Shown here in pieces: positions 19,987 through 29,016 of a stretch of 64,000 bases of DNA. The translations under genes and the position numbers were made by a program. Source of the DNA: Alphaproteobacteria bacterium (lineage in GTDB: Bacteria; Pseudomonadota; Alphaproteobacteria; Caulobacterales; Aquidulcibacteraceae); NCBI GenBank assembly GCA_016124655.1, contig WGNI01000001.1:1-64000 (forward strand). The letters run 5' to 3'. Positions within the stretch are counted from its first letter, which is position 1. Each line of letters starts with the position of its first letter. The notes beneath the pieces are model-generated. The model did not search any database. It was not told the origin of the DNA and saw nothing but the letters and a program-made list of their open reading frames with translations.

Positions 19987-20660
19987 TCCTCGAAGCCGAC
20001 GAACGTCGCGGCCTCGTCAACGGATTTGCGGCGCGAGACGACGGCGTTGGCGGGAAAGCTATCGTCGGGCCAGCCCATCGCCACGCAGATCATGATGACC
20101 TGGTCGTCCGGAATAGCGGCGTGTTCGCGCACGACGGGCGATTGCATGATGCCCTGGCTGTTGATCACGCAGCCCAGACCGCGCGACCAGGCGGCGTTGA
20201 CGAGCGCGTTGGTGACCGCGCCGCAATCGAACGGCGCCACGTCGCTGCCATGGATGGAGCGGTCATAGGTCACGACGATGGAGACGGGCGCATCGAACTG
20301 GCGGAAGCCGCGCAGCACCCAGTCCTGGCGCTTCTCTTTGTCTTCCCGGGCGATGTCCATCGCAGCGAAAAGCTGCTTGGCGATCTCGATCTGGCGTTCG
20401 CGGTGCGCGCCTTCATAACCGGGGCCGCGGCGGAATTCGCGGGTGTCGGGGACGCCCGCGAGATTGCGCTCGGTGTTGCCTTTGCGGATGCGATCGAGCG
20501 CTTCGCCGGCGACGACGTAGAAATTCCAGGGCTGGGTGTTCAGCGAAGACGGCGCGCGCATCGCCAGCGCCAACACCTCCTTGATCACCGCCTTCGGCAC
20601 CGGCTTCTTGAGAAAGCCGCGCGTGCTGCGGCGGCCCAAGACGACGTCGTCATAGTCCAT
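19983..20660 (-). CDS. Nitroreductase family protein
   Basis: FMN-dependent NAD(P)H oxidoreductase fold. It has 225 residues from the ATG at 20660, chosen because AGGGAG lies 5 bases upstream and the protein then starts MDYDDVVLGRRSTRGF. The FMN-phosphate-binding RRSTR motif (10-14), PSSLNTQPWNFYVV (about 36-49) and C-terminal MICVAMGWPDDSFPAN are typical. The physiological substrate is unknown. It is convergent with the lipoprotein gene and divergent from crcB. Confidence 0.9.
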   Translation of the reverse strand: MDYDDVVLGRRSTRGFLKKPVPKAVIKEVLALAMRAPSSLNTQPWNFYVVAGEALDRIRKGNTERNLAGVPDTREFRRGPGYEGAHRERQIEIAKQLFAAMDIAREDKEKRQDWVLRGFRQFDAPVSIVVTYDRSIHGSDVAPFDCGAVTNALVNAAWSRGLGCVINSQGIMQSPVVREHAAIPDDQVIMICVAMGWPDDSFPANAVVSRRKSVDEAATFVGFED

Positions 20661-20795
20661 GATCGCTCCCTGGCGTGATCGGCTCAATTTCGCAGGGCGG
20701 GGCGGCGTTCTCAATCGGCGCCGCAGCGGCGCCTTGGCCCTTTCGCGATTGGGGAGGGCGGTGGAGGGCTCGGGCGAGTCGTGTAGAACGCGCCC

Positions 20796-21161
20796 ATGCC
20801 TACCGTCCTTCTTGTCGCGCTTGGCGGCGCGGCCGGCGCGGTCCTGCGCTGGGCGGCCGGACTGGCGGTGATGCAGGCCGGCGGTCAGGGCTGGTGGGCA
20901 ACCCTTGGGGTCAACGCGGCCGGCGGCCTGGCCATGGGGCTTTTCGCAGGGTTCGTGCATGATCCGCTTAGTCCGTGGCGGGCGCTGGTCGCGGTCGGCT
21001 TGCTGGGCGGGTTCACCACCTTCTCCAGCTTTTCCCTGGAAACCATGGGCATGCTTCAGCGGCAGGAATTTGCGCTCGCGCTGGCTTATATGATCGGATC
21101 GGTGATCGTTTCGGTCGGCGCCTGCGGGCTGGGGCTGATGATCGCGCGGAGCATGGCGTAA
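20796..21161 (+). CDS. crcB: Fluoride channel CrcB/Fluc
   Basis: Inner-membrane fluoride exporter acting as a dual-topology dimer. It has 121 residues with four hydrophobic helices. GGAAGAVLRW near the N-terminus, the conserved Asn of TLGVNAAGG, and the GFTTFSSFSLE motif (pore and central sodium site) are all present. I see no crcB-type fluoride riboswitch in the 135 bases upstream. The next gene starts 4 bases downstream. Confidence 0.95.
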   Translation: MPTVLLVALGGAAGAVLRWAAGLAVMQAGGQGWWATLGVNAAGGLAMGLFAGFVHDPLSPWRALVAVGLLGGFTTFSSFSLETMGMLQRQEFALALAYMIGSVIVSVGACGLGLMIARSMA

Positions 21162-21165
21162 ACCC

Positions 21166-22170
21166 TTGGCGGATGTGCAAACCATCACGATCGGCGCGGA
21201 TGAGGGCGACGCGCGGCTCGACCGCTGGCTGCGGCGCCGGGCGCCGCATCTCACGCAAGGCCAGATCGAGAAGCTGATCCGCACCGGTCAGGTGCGCGTC
21301 GATGGCGCGCGCGCGAAAGCTAATGACCGCGTCGGGCCGGGGCAGGTGGTGCGTCTTCCGCCGCTGCCGGATGCGGTCGAGCGGCCTGCGAAAGGCGCTT
21401 TATCGGCGAAGGATCAGGACTTCATCCGCGCGCTGGTGATCCATCGCGACGATGACGTCATCGCGCTGAACAAGCCGCATGGGCTTGCGACGCAGGGCGG
21501 AACGAAGACCACGCGGCATGTGGATGCGCTTCTGGACGGCCTAAAATTCGAGCGGGATGAAAAACCCAAGCTCGTGCATCGCCTGGATCGAGACACCTCC
21601 GGCGTTTTGGTGCTGGCGCGGCATGCGCGCGCGGCCGCCGCACTCGGGGCGGCGTTCCGCGACCGCGACACGGAGAAAATCTATTGGGCGATCGTTTGCG
21701 GCACGCCGAAACCATTAGCGGGCGAAATCCGCGGCTGGATGTGCAAGGCGCCGGGCGCTCACGACGGCGATCGCGAAATGATGCAGCGCTGCGTGCAGCA
21801 AGATGAAGGCGCAGTGCACGCGGTGACGCAATATGAAGTGCTGGCTGACGCCGGCCATCGCGCGGCATGGCTTGCGATGCGTCCGGTGACGGGGCGCACG
21901 CATCAGCTGCGCTTTCACGCCGCCGAGATCGGCCACGCCATCGTCGGCGATCCAAAATACCGCTGCGACCGGCCGACGCCCGGCGGGCTTTCCGCCAAGC
22001 TGCATCTGCATGCGCGCGCTGTGCGTCTGCCGCATCCTTCGGGCGGGACGCTGAACGTTAGTGCGCCCTTGCCGGCGCATATGAAGGAGAGTTTTGCAGC
22101 GTTGGGCTTCGACGAGCGCGAGGCGAAGAATCCGTTCGCGCCGTTTCTACAGAAGACGCCGAAAAGATGA
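21166..22170 (+). CDS. RluC/RluD-type rRNA pseudouridine synthase
   Basis: Makes pseudouridine in 23S rRNA. The N-terminal S4 RNA-binding domain (about 16-75: RLDRWLRRRAPHLTQGQIEKLIRTGQVRVDG) precedes the catalytic domain with HRLDRDTSG and Asp141. The 334 residues fit RluC, and in alphaproteobacteria RluC is commonly followed by a HAD phosphatase and ATP12, as here. The start is a TTG 4 bases after crcB, with a GTG three codons later as an alternative. No ATG starts the S4 domain and no clear ribosome-binding site is visible. Confidence 0.9.
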   Translation: MADVQTITIGADEGDARLDRWLRRRAPHLTQGQIEKLIRTGQVRVDGARAKANDRVGPGQVVRLPPLPDAVERPAKGALSAKDQDFIRALVIHRDDDVIALNKPHGLATQGGTKTTRHVDALLDGLKFERDEKPKLVHRLDRDTSGVLVLARHARAAAALGAAFRDRDTEKIYWAIVCGTPKPLAGEIRGWMCKAPGAHDGDREMMQRCVQQDEGAVHAVTQYEVLADAGHRAAWLAMRPVTGRTHQLRFHAAEIGHAIVGDPKYRCDRPTPGGLSAKLHLHARAVRLPHPSGGTLNVSAPLPAHMKESFAALGFDEREAKNPFAPFLQKTPKR

Positions 22171-22206
22171 TGTTCAAGCGCTTGTCTTCCAACCGTGGGA
22201 TGTCCT

Positions 22207-22312
22207 CCCCCGTTTACGGGGGCGGTGGTTCGCGCAGCGAACCGGTGGGGGCAAAGTCCGTGCGCGACATAAGCCACCCTCGTCCCTTCGGGACACTCCC
22301 CCCGCACGCGGG
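22207..22312. repeat. REP-like palindromic intergenic element
   Basis: Four short perfect hairpins lie in a row: CCCCCG/CGGGGG (22207-22222, loop TTTA), GGTTCGC/GCGAACC (22227-22243, loop GCA), GTCCC/GGGAC (22282-22294, loop TTC) and CCCGC/GCGGG (22301-22312). The pattern resembles dispersed palindromic elements I know from alphaproteobacterial genomes, which usually carry an extended GGTGGGGG box such as GGTGGGGGCAAAG here. I see no second copy in this window. Confidence 0.6.
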
Positions 22313-22330
22313 TGGAGAAGGGAGCGGCGC

Positions 22331-22993
22331 ATGAACCGCCTTGCGGTTTTCGATGTCGATGGCACTTTGGTCGACAGCCGGCGCTCCATTGCCGAAGCTA
22401 TGGCGATGGCGTTCGCCGCGCTCGATCTGCCTGCGCCGACCTATGACGACACGCGCAAAATCGTGGGCCTTTCGCTCGCGCCGGCGATCAAGATCCTGGC
22501 GCCCGATCTTCCGGAGGCGCGGTATCGCGCACTTGCCGACGCCTATCGCGACGCGTTCATCGCCAACCGCGAGCGCGGCATGAGCGAGCCGCTCTATGTG
22601 GGCGCGCGCGAAACCATCGCTGACTTGAAGGCGCAGGGCTGGCGGCTTGGCGTCGCCACGGGCAAGGCGCGCCGCGGCGTGGACAAGTTTCTCGATACGC
22701 ATGAACTGCGGGACGCGTTCGATTGCGCGTTCTGCGCCGATGACGGGCCCGGCAAGCCGCATCCACACATGCTGCAGCTCAATATGAAGACGCTTGAGAT
22801 CGAAGCGGCGCGTACGATCATGATCGGCGATACGAGCTTTGACATGCAGATGGCGCGCGCGGCGGACGCATACGCCCAAGGCGTCGCCTGGGGTTTTCAT
22901 ACGGTCTCGGAAATCGAATCCGGCGGCGCGCATCATATCGCGCATGACTTTGCGGCGTTGCGGGCAGAGCTCGACGCGTTCGCGGCGTCATGA
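22331..22993 (+). CDS. HAD-IA family phosphatase (phosphoglycolate phosphatase-like)
   Basis: Phosphatase or hydrolase of the haloacid dehalogenase superfamily. It has 220 residues from the ATG at 22331; the in-frame extension upstream would translate the palindromic repeat and is rejected. Motif I FDVDGT (7-12) carries the nucleophile Asp8 and Asp10, motif II lies in VATGKARRG, and motif IV is MIGDTSFDMQMARAA. A helical cap between motifs I and II fits the Gph/PGP group. The substrate is inferred only from family resemblance. It overlaps the next gene by four bases. Confidence 0.85.
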   Translation: MNRLAVFDVDGTLVDSRRSIAEAMAMAFAALDLPAPTYDDTRKIVGLSLAPAIKILAPDLPEARYRALADAYRDAFIANRERGMSEPLYVGARETIADLKAQGWRLGVATGKARRGVDKFLDTHELRDAFDCAFCADDGPGKPHPHMLQLNMKTLEIEAARTIMIGDTSFDMQMARAADAYAQGVAWGFHTVSEIESGGAHHIAHDFAALRAELDAFAAS

Positions 22994-24777
22994 CGGTGCA
23001 GTCGGATGCCGCGCGGGCGTTCGCTGCGCTCAAGGTCGGCGCGCCGCAGGAAGCTGAACGACTCATTGCGCCGCATGTGAAGGATAACGCGCCGCTGGCG
23101 CTGCATGTACTGGGGCTTGTGCGCAAATCGCAAGGGAGTTTGGGCGATGCGGAGGACTTGATCCGGCGCTCGCTGCAGGGCGATCCGCGCAATGCGGCGT
23201 TTCATCACAATCTCGCTCTCGTGCTGTATGCGGCGGGATTCTTCGAGCGCGCGGCGGAAAGCTGCCGTACGGCGCTGGCGCTGCGGCCTGATTTCGCGAT
23301 CGCCGCGCGCAGCCTGGGGCGTGCGCTGATCGACTGCGGCGGCGCCCAGGAGGCAGAAGACATTGCGCGCACGCAGCTCGCGCGGTCGCCCAATGCCGAG
23401 GCCTTTGATCTATTAAGCTGCGCGCTGCGCGCACAAGGCCGCAGCGGCGAGGCGCTGGAGGCGTCGGACGCGGCCTTGGCGCTTCAACCGCACAATGCCG
23501 GCGTGCGGCACAATCGCGGTTTGGCGCTGAGCGCGCTTGGCCGCTCGAAAGCGGCGCTGGACACGTTTGAGGCATTGGCTGCCGAAGGCGTGCGCGCGCC
23601 AGCGCTTTGCCTCAATCATGCGCGCGCGTTGATCGGTGCGCGGCGCGATGCGCACGCGCTGGCTGTGCTGGAGGCTGGGCTGGCGCAATGGCCCGACGAC
23701 GCGGCGCTTCATACTGCTCTGGCGCAAGCTCGCTGGCTGCGCGGCGACGGGGACGATTTCGTTGATGCGTTCGAACGCGCGATCGTACAGTTTCCCGAGC
23801 GGACGGCGCTGAAGGTTGCTTGTGCTGATCTGCTGCGACGGGCGGACTTGCACGCGCGTGCGCAGGCGCATCTTGATGCCGCACTGCTGCAGCGGCCGGA
23901 CGATGCGGCGGTGCTGGCTGCTTGCGGCGTTGTGCTTGACGAGAGCGGCTCGCCGGACGAAGCGCTGGCGCCGCTGGCGCGCGCGTGCGCCAAAGCGCCT
24001 GAGGCCGCGCCGATCCGCGCAGCCTACGCGCACGCATTGTTGCGCAGCCAGCGGCCGGAGGAGGCTTTGGCGCAGATCGCGCCGATGCGCGCGGCGCGGC
24101 CGCACGATCAGGCGTGGATTGGGCTGGAGACGCTGGCGCTGCGGATGACCGGCGATGTGCGATGCGGGCGCTTGTGCGATTATGAAAGCATGATCGGCGT
24201 GTTCACGCTTGAGCCGCCGCCAGGCTTCGCGACCATAGAAGACTTTAACGCCAGGTTCGGGCAGGCGTTGCGCCGTCTTCATGGCGATGCGGGCCATCCG
24301 CTCGACCAAACGCTGCGGCAGGGCTCGCAGACGCGCCAGGATCTGCGCTTCAGCGACGATCCGGTCATCCGCGCGTTTCTGGAGGCTGTGCGAGCACCGA
24401 TCAGGGATTATGTCGCGGCGATGCCGCATGACGCCGCGCATCCGCTTTATGCGCGCAAGGGCCAAGACTTTCGCATCGCCGGCGCGTGGTCGGCGCTTTT
24501 GCGCGCAGGCGGCGCGCATGTGAACCATGTGCATCCCGCAGGCTGGATCAGCTCAGCCTATTATGTGGAGGTTCCCCAGGACCTCGACGCGGACGCCCAC
24601 GAAGGGTGGCTCTCATTCGGCGCGCCGCGCTGGCCCATTGCCGGGTGCAGCGCGGAACGCTTCATTGAGCCGAAGGCGGGGAGGCTGGTGTTGTTTCCGT
24701 CCTATTTCTGGCATGGCGTCACGGCGTTCGCGCGCGGCGAGCGCATGACTGCGCCGTTTGATGTCGTGCCCGCATGA
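22990..24777 (+). CDS. TPR-repeat protein with C-terminal 2OG-Fe(II) oxygenase domain
   Basis: This 595-residue protein has about 350 N-terminal residues of tetratricopeptide-like helical pairs (many ALxLxPxxAxA patterns), then a C-terminal domain (about 400-595) resembling the putative 2OG-Fe(II) oxygenase family (2OG-FeII_Oxy_5). In that domain NHVHPAGWISSAYYVEVP offers the first metal histidine, and FPSYFWHGVTAFARGERM offers the second histidine and a C-terminal Arg. This suggests an oxygenase that recruits a protein or peptide substrate through its TPR region; the substrate is unknown. It is coupled to the HAD gene and to the ATP12 gene by four-base overlaps. Confidence 0.75.
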   Translation: MTVQSDAARAFAALKVGAPQEAERLIAPHVKDNAPLALHVLGLVRKSQGSLGDAEDLIRRSLQGDPRNAAFHHNLALVLYAAGFFERAAESCRTALALRPDFAIAARSLGRALIDCGGAQEAEDIARTQLARSPNAEAFDLLSCALRAQGRSGEALEASDAALALQPHNAGVRHNRGLALSALGRSKAALDTFEALAAEGVRAPALCLNHARALIGARRDAHALAVLEAGLAQWPDDAALHTALAQARWLRGDGDDFVDAFERAIVQFPERTALKVACADLLRRADLHARAQAHLDAALLQRPDDAAVLAACGVVLDESGSPDEALAPLARACAKAPEAAPIRAAYAHALLRSQRPEEALAQIAPMRAARPHDQAWIGLETLALRMTGDVRCGRLCDYESMIGVFTLEPPPGFATIEDFNARFGQALRRLHGDAGHPLDQTLRQGSQTRQDLRFSDDPVIRAFLEAVRAPIRDYVAAMPHDAAHPLYARKGQDFRIAGAWSALLRAGGAHVNHVHPAGWISSAYYVEVPQDLDADAHEGWLSFGAPRWPIAGCSAERFIEPKAGRLVLFPSYFWHGVTAFARGERMTAPFDVVPA

Positions 24778-25475
24778 GTGCGCTGAAACGCTTCTATCGC
24801 TCGGCGGAAGCGCGCGATGGGGAGACCGGGTTCGGCGTGTTTCTTGACGCGCGCCGTCTGCGCACGCCGGACAATGCAGTGGCTGCGCTGCCGACGCGTG
24901 CGTTGGCCGAGGCGGTTGCGCGGGAATGGGACGCCCAAGGCGAGACCATCGACACCAGCGCGATGCCGCTGACGCGGCTCAGCTTCGTGGCGCTTGACAA
25001 GACAGAAGGCCGCCGCGCGGACTTGATTGCCGATCTTGGAAAATATGCCGAGACGGATCTGATCTGCCATCGCGCGGCGTCGCCGGAAACGCTGATCCGG
25101 CGCCAGAGCGAAACCTGGAATCCGTGGCTTGATTGGGCCAAGGCGCGCTACGCATTTGCGCCTGAGGTCGTGGCCGGCATTGTCGCGGCAACACCGCACC
25201 TTGCGGGCATTGCCGCGCTGAAGGCGCACGCCGCAGCGCTGGACGCCTTCCGACTGACCGCGCTCTCGCACGGCGTCGGGCTGACGGGCTCGGCTGTTCT
25301 GGGCCTTGCGCTTATTGACGCCGCGATAGGCGCGGAGGCGGCGTTCGCGGCGGCCGCGCTCGACGATCTCTTCCAGATCGAGACCTGGGGCGAGGACGCC
25401 GAGGCCCGCGCCCGCCTCGACCGCTTGGCCAAAGACATCGCCGACCTCGCCGAATTCATCGCCGCGCTTGGGTAA
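24774..25475 (+). CDS. ATP12-type F1-ATPase assembly chaperone
   Basis: Alphaproteobacterial relative of mitochondrial Atp12, which chaperones the alpha subunit of F1-ATPase. It has 233 residues. The N-terminal block [30 protein letters not shown] and the [25 protein letters not shown] segment are diagnostic. The C-terminal half is Ala-rich and helical, with the [18 protein letters not shown] end. Its place between a HAD phosphatase cluster and an acyl-CoA carboxylase gene is a common alphaproteobacterial arrangement. Confidence 0.9.
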   Translation: MSALKRFYRSAEARDGETGFGVFLDARRLRTPDNAVAALPTRALAEAVAREWDAQGETIDTSAMPLTRLSFVALDKTEGRRADLIADLGKYAETDLICHRAASPETLIRRQSETWNPWLDWAKARYAFAPEVVAGIVAATPHLAGIAALKAHAAALDAFRLTALSHGVGLTGSAVLGLALIDAAIGAEAAFAAAALDDLFQIETWGEDAEARARLDRLAKDIADLAEFIAALG

Positions 25476-25540
25476 GCGCTTGCATCGCAGCGCCAAAGGC
25501 CGCTAGCGAAGACGGCCTGCAATGCGGAGACGGCGCGCAC

Positions 25541-27073
25541 ATGAAAGACATCATCGAAGCCCTGGAAGCCAAGCGCGAAGCGGCCCGCATGGGCGGCGGC
25601 CAGCGGCGTCTCGATTCCCAGCACGCCAAGGGCAAGCTCACGGCGCGGGAGCGGATCGAATTGCTGCTCGATGAGGGGTCATTTGAGGAGTTCGACATGT
25701 TTGTCGAGCACCGCGCGCATGAATTCGGCATGGCCGATCAGAAGATCCCCGGCGACGGCGTGGTCACCGGCTGGGGCACGGTGAACGGGCGTCTGATTTA
25801 CGTCTTCTCCAAGGACTTCACCGTGTTCGGCGGTTCGCTGTCGATGGCGCACGCGGAAAAGATCGTCAAAGTGCAGGACAAGGCGATCCAGAACGGGGCG
25901 CCGTGCATCGGCATTTTCGACGCGGGCGGCGCACGGATTCAGGAGGGCGTGGATTCACTGGCCGGCTACGCCGACATTTTCATGCGCAATATTCTGGGCT
26001 CCGGCGTCATTCCCCAGATTTCTGTGATCATGGGACCGTGCGCGGGCGGCGACGTCTATTCGCCGGCGATGACGGATTTCATCTTTATGGTGAAGGACAC
26101 GTCGTACATGTACGTGACCGGACCGGACGTGGTGAAAACCGTCACCAATGAAACCGTGACACACGATGAACTGGGCGGCGCGCGCGTGCATGCGGCGAAA
26201 TCCGGCGTGGCGGACGGCGCGTTTGAAAACGATTTCGAGGCGCTGACGCAATTGCGCCGCCTGATCGATTTCCTGCCGGGCTCGAACCGCGAAAAGCCGC
26301 CGGTGCGGCCGACCTTCGATGATCCGCTGCGCGAGGATCCAAGCCTCGACCGGCTGATCCCGGATAATCCCAACAAGCCCTATGACATGCTGGAGCTGAT
26401 CGAGAAGGTCGCCGACGAAGGAGACTTTTTCGAAATCGGCAAGGATTTCGGCAAGAACATCATTACCGGCTTTGGCCGGATCGACGGCGCGCCCGTCGGC
26501 ATCGTCGCCAACCAGCCGATGAGCCTTGCGGGCGTGTTGGACATCGACGCCTCGCGCAAGGGCGCGCGCTTCGTTCGGTTCTGCGATGCGTTCAATATTC
26601 CCATCGTTACGTTCGTGGATGTGCCGGGCTTTCTGCCGGGCACGCGCCAGGAATATGGCGGGCTGATCAAGCATGGCGCGAAGCTTCTGTTCGCGTTCGG
26701 CGAAGCGACGGTGCCGAAAGTCACTGTCATCACGCGCAAGGCCTATGGCGGCGCCTATGACGTCATGAGCTCCAAGCATTTGCGCGGCGATATCAACTAT
26801 GCCTGGCCGTCCGCGGAAATCGCGGTCATGGGCGCGAAGGGCGCGGTGGAGATCATTTTCCGCGCCGATATCGGCGATCCGGAAAAGATCGCCGCGCGCA
26901 CCAAGGAATATCAGGACCGCTTCGCCAATCCGTTCGTGGCGGCGTCACGCGGCTATATCGACGACGTGATTATGCCGCGCGAAACGCGCAAGCGCATCGT
27001 GCGGGCGCTGAAGGCGCTGAAGAGCAAGAAGCTCGAAAATCCCTGGAAGAAGCACGACAATATTCCGTTGTGA
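25541..27073 (+). CDS. pccB: Acyl-CoA carboxylase beta subunit (propionyl-CoA carboxylase type)
   Basis: Carboxyltransferase subunit that moves CO2 from carboxybiotin to propionyl-CoA (or a related acyl-CoA), giving methylmalonyl-CoA. It has 510 residues, the usual length. The two crotonase-like halves show [19 protein letters not shown], the oxyanion-type [21 protein letters not shown], and [25 protein letters not shown] with [17 protein letters not shown]. The biotin carboxylase alpha subunit is not in this window. Propionyl specificity is inferred from overall similarity. Confidence 0.92.
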   Translation: MKDIIEALEAKREAARMGGGQRRLDSQHAKGKLTARERIELLLDEGSFEEFDMFVEHRAHEFGMADQKIPGDGVVTGWGTVNGRLIYVFSKDFTVFGGSLSMAHAEKIVKVQDKAIQNGAPCIGIFDAGGARIQEGVDSLAGYADIFMRNILGSGVIPQISVIMGPCAGGDVYSPAMTDFIFMVKDTSYMYVTGPDVVKTVTNETVTHDELGGARVHAAKSGVADGAFENDFEALTQLRRLIDFLPGSNREKPPVRPTFDDPLREDPSLDRLIPDNPNKPYDMLELIEKVADEGDFFEIGKDFGKNIITGFGRIDGAPVGIVANQPMSLAGVLDIDASRKGARFVRFCDAFNIPIVTFVDVPGFLPGTRQEYGGLIKHGAKLLFAFGEATVPKVTVITRKAYGGAYDVMSSKHLRGDINYAWPSAEIAVMGAKGAVEIIFRADIGDPEKIAARTKEYQDRFANPFVAASRGYIDDVIMPRETRKRIVRALKALKSKKLENPWKKHDNIPL

Positions 27074-27083
27074 GGAGGCGCGC

Positions 27084-27476
27084 ATGAGCGCATCGCTGGA
27101 CGCCGCCGCCCGTTTCTTCGCCGCCGTCGAAGCGCATGATGCGGAAGGCGTGCGCGCGGCGTACGCGCCGGACGCGCGTATCTGGCACAATATCGATGGG
27201 GTCGGCGCGCCGGGACAGACCGTCGATGAAAATCTGCGCGTGCTCCTACGATTGTGGGGTGCGCTTGCCGACATGCGTTACGAGATTGTGCGGCGGGAGA
27301 CGACCGAAACCGGCTTCGTCCAGCAGCATGTCTTGCGCGCGCGCATCCAGAAAACCGGCGAGACGTTCGCCATGCCGGCATGCATCGTGTGCGTCGTTCA
27401 AGACGGGCGGATCGCGCGGCTCGACGAATATGTCGACAGCGGCCAGGCCGCCGCGCTCGTCGCGGCGTTGGCCTGA
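27084..27476 (+). CDS. Small NTF2-like (SnoaL-type) protein
   Basis: A 130-residue protein of the cone-shaped NTF2/SnoaL fold. The start LDAAARFFAAVEAHDAEGVRAAYAPDARIWHNIDG and the C-terminal IVCVVQDGRIARLDEYVDSGQ are typical. Members can be small isomerases, hydrolases or binding proteins. No catalytic assignment is possible. GGAGG precedes the ATG, 11 bases after pccB, so it is probably co-transcribed. It is convergent with the next gene. Confidence 0.75.
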   Translation: MSASLDAAARFFAAVEAHDAEGVRAAYAPDARIWHNIDGVGAPGQTVDENLRVLLRLWGALADMRYEIVRRETTETGFVQQHVLRARIQKTGETFAMPACIVCVVQDGRIARLDEYVDSGQAAALVAALA

Positions 27477-27488
27477 CTGTCCCCAGCT

Positions 27489-28256
27489 TTAGTTCATGCC
27501 GCCCATGATTTCGGACGCGCGGCGGCCGATGGTCTCGCATTCGCGCATGCGCGACATGTCGGGCCGTTGACCCGATCGCGCGGCGGCCATCGCGTCCTGA
27601 GCCATGGTCATGCATGGCGCATAGTCGATGACTTCGTAGCCCTCGGGAACGGCGAACAGCGCGGCGTCGGGGCGGCCGCGATCGACACTGGTGGCGATGA
27701 GGTCGGGAGTGGCGGCGCCGGTATCGCCGGCGCGCAGGAGGATGCCGTCTGATGTGACGCAAGCCTCCGATCCTGTGGCTTCGCCTTCGGATGCGGGCGT
27801 GCGCCAGATGTCGCAGCGTTCGCCGGCGACAGTGTCGGTCCCGACTTTCTGCGGCTGCACGGCATCGCCGTCCGACCAGGAATCCCAATCCGACATGTTC
27901 TCAAATACGCTGTCTTCGCCGTGCGGCATGACCAGCGCCGCGCGGGGCGCGCCCTCGCCGGTGCGGAACATCAGCGTGCGGCGATTGGCGGCGTCGAACA
28001 CCATGGCGACGGGCTGGCCATTGCGGACCATGTCGAAGCGCATGCGCTGAGCGCCGTCGCGATGCATGCTGCCTTCCATGGCCGGTTGTGCTGCGCCATC
28101 CTCATACATCTGGTAGGTCGCGGAATACGCAGCGTTGAGGGACGGAAAGCCCGCCGGGCCGCTGGCCGCGGGGCCGGTTCCGGATTCGCGGCTGCACGCC
28201 GCCAGCACAGTCAGGGCGAGGCAGGCGATCGCCGCCGCGCGAAAGTGGGTGGTCAT
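27489..28256 (-). CDS. Predicted lipoprotein of unknown function
   Basis: This 255-residue protein has a signal peptide and the lipobox LAAC (Cys21). The mature part holds YQMYEDG, MRFDMVRNGQPVAMVFDAANRRTLMF and GERCDIWRTPASEGEATGSEACVTSDGILLR, a layout resembling DUF4412-like envelope proteins in which a beta-sheet domain reads a conversion such as AGERC-W. Four further cysteines may form disulfides. No function is assigned. Confidence 0.7.
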   Translation of the reverse strand: MTTHFRAAAIACLALTVLAACSRESGTGPAASGPAGFPSLNAAYSATYQMYEDGAAQPAMEGSMHRDGAQRMRFDMVRNGQPVAMVFDAANRRTLMFRTGEGAPRAALVMPHGEDSVFENMSDWDSWSDGDAVQPQKVGTDTVAGERCDIWRTPASEGEATGSEACVTSDGILLRAGDTGAATPDLIATSVDRGRPDAALFAVPEGYEVIDYAPCMTMAQDAMAAARSGQRPDMSRMRECETIGRRASEIMGGMN

Positions 28257-28322
28257 GAGAGCTTTCTCCGCAACGTCGCTGGGCGCCCGCCATAGCAGAC
28301 GCAGGCCCTCGCCGCGACCCGC

Positions 28323-28910
28323 TTAGCGCGCTGCGATCGCGGCGCAGGCAACCCGCGCGCCCGCTCCGCCGATAGGCTGGGTGCGCTGATCATCGATGGC
28401 GGCATGGATGACGATTGCCGAGCCGTCCGCATCCAGGAGCGGCATCCGCTCGCCTGCGGGGGATGCGCTCAGGGTCACAAAGGACGAGAACAGCTGCGCT
28501 TCGATCGGGCCGGCCGCAGGGGCGTAGACCGAGGGGAGGTCGCCGGCCTCGGGGCCGTCCGGGTTGAGCAGGCCATGCACCCCGGCGGCGCCATGGCGTA
28601 CATGCGCGCCGGAAGCCTGGAAGCCCGCGGCGGTATCGGCGCAGGTCCCGTGCTGGTGGAAGTGGACGCCGTGCCAGCCGGGCGTCAGCGCGCCGGGGGC
28701 GAGCGAAAGGGCGATCAAAACCCCGGCCGGGCCTTCGGTGAGCGTGGCGCGGCCGATCTCGGCCCCGCTCTGGGCCGCCAGGATCGGCGCTTCGAAGGTT
28801 CGGCCGATGGGGCCTGTTGGAGGCGCTGCGGGGGCGTGGTCGCCGGCGTCGATGACCGTGACACAACTGGCCAGAGCCAGCGGCAGAACAAGTAGGGACC
28901 AAGGGCGCAT
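28323..28910 (-). CDS. SodC-like (Cu-Zn superoxide dismutase family) lipoprotein
   Basis: Cu-Zn SOD fold, predicted envelope lipoprotein (lipobox LASC, Cys16) of 195 residues from the ATG at 28910. Copper ligands His83 and His85 (GVHFHQHG), bridging His103 and His169 (IVIHA) are present, as is the Cys90-Cys189 pair that would form the disulfide. At the zinc site His112 and Asp124 are present, but the position that is His in classical enzymes (HAGDLP) is Glu121 (EAGDLP). It may still be an active SOD with an altered zinc site, or a SOD-like protein with another role. Divergent from gyrA. Confidence 0.85.
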   Translation of the reverse strand: MRPWSLLVLPLALASCVTVIDAGDHAPAAPPTGPIGRTFEAPILAAQSGAEIGRATLTEGPAGVLIALSLAPGALTPGWHGVHFHQHGTCADTAAGFQASGAHVRHGAAGVHGLLNPDGPEAGDLPSVYAPAAGPIEAQLFSSFVTLSASPAGERMPLLDADGSAIVIHAAIDDQRTQPIGGAGARVACAAIAAR

Positions 28911-29016
28911 CGGCGGCTCTCCGGGCTTTGCGAAAACGAGGGGCGCGTGTACGTTCTGTAGGGACTCATCTAGCGGCGAAGCCGCACTCTTCAACGCGCG
29001 TTCCGCCCTTACCCTC

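Noticed and set aside
20661-20795. Fluoride riboswitch before crcB
   Set aside because: I looked for the crcB-motif core and saw no matching pseudoknot-type elements in this GC-rich spacer.
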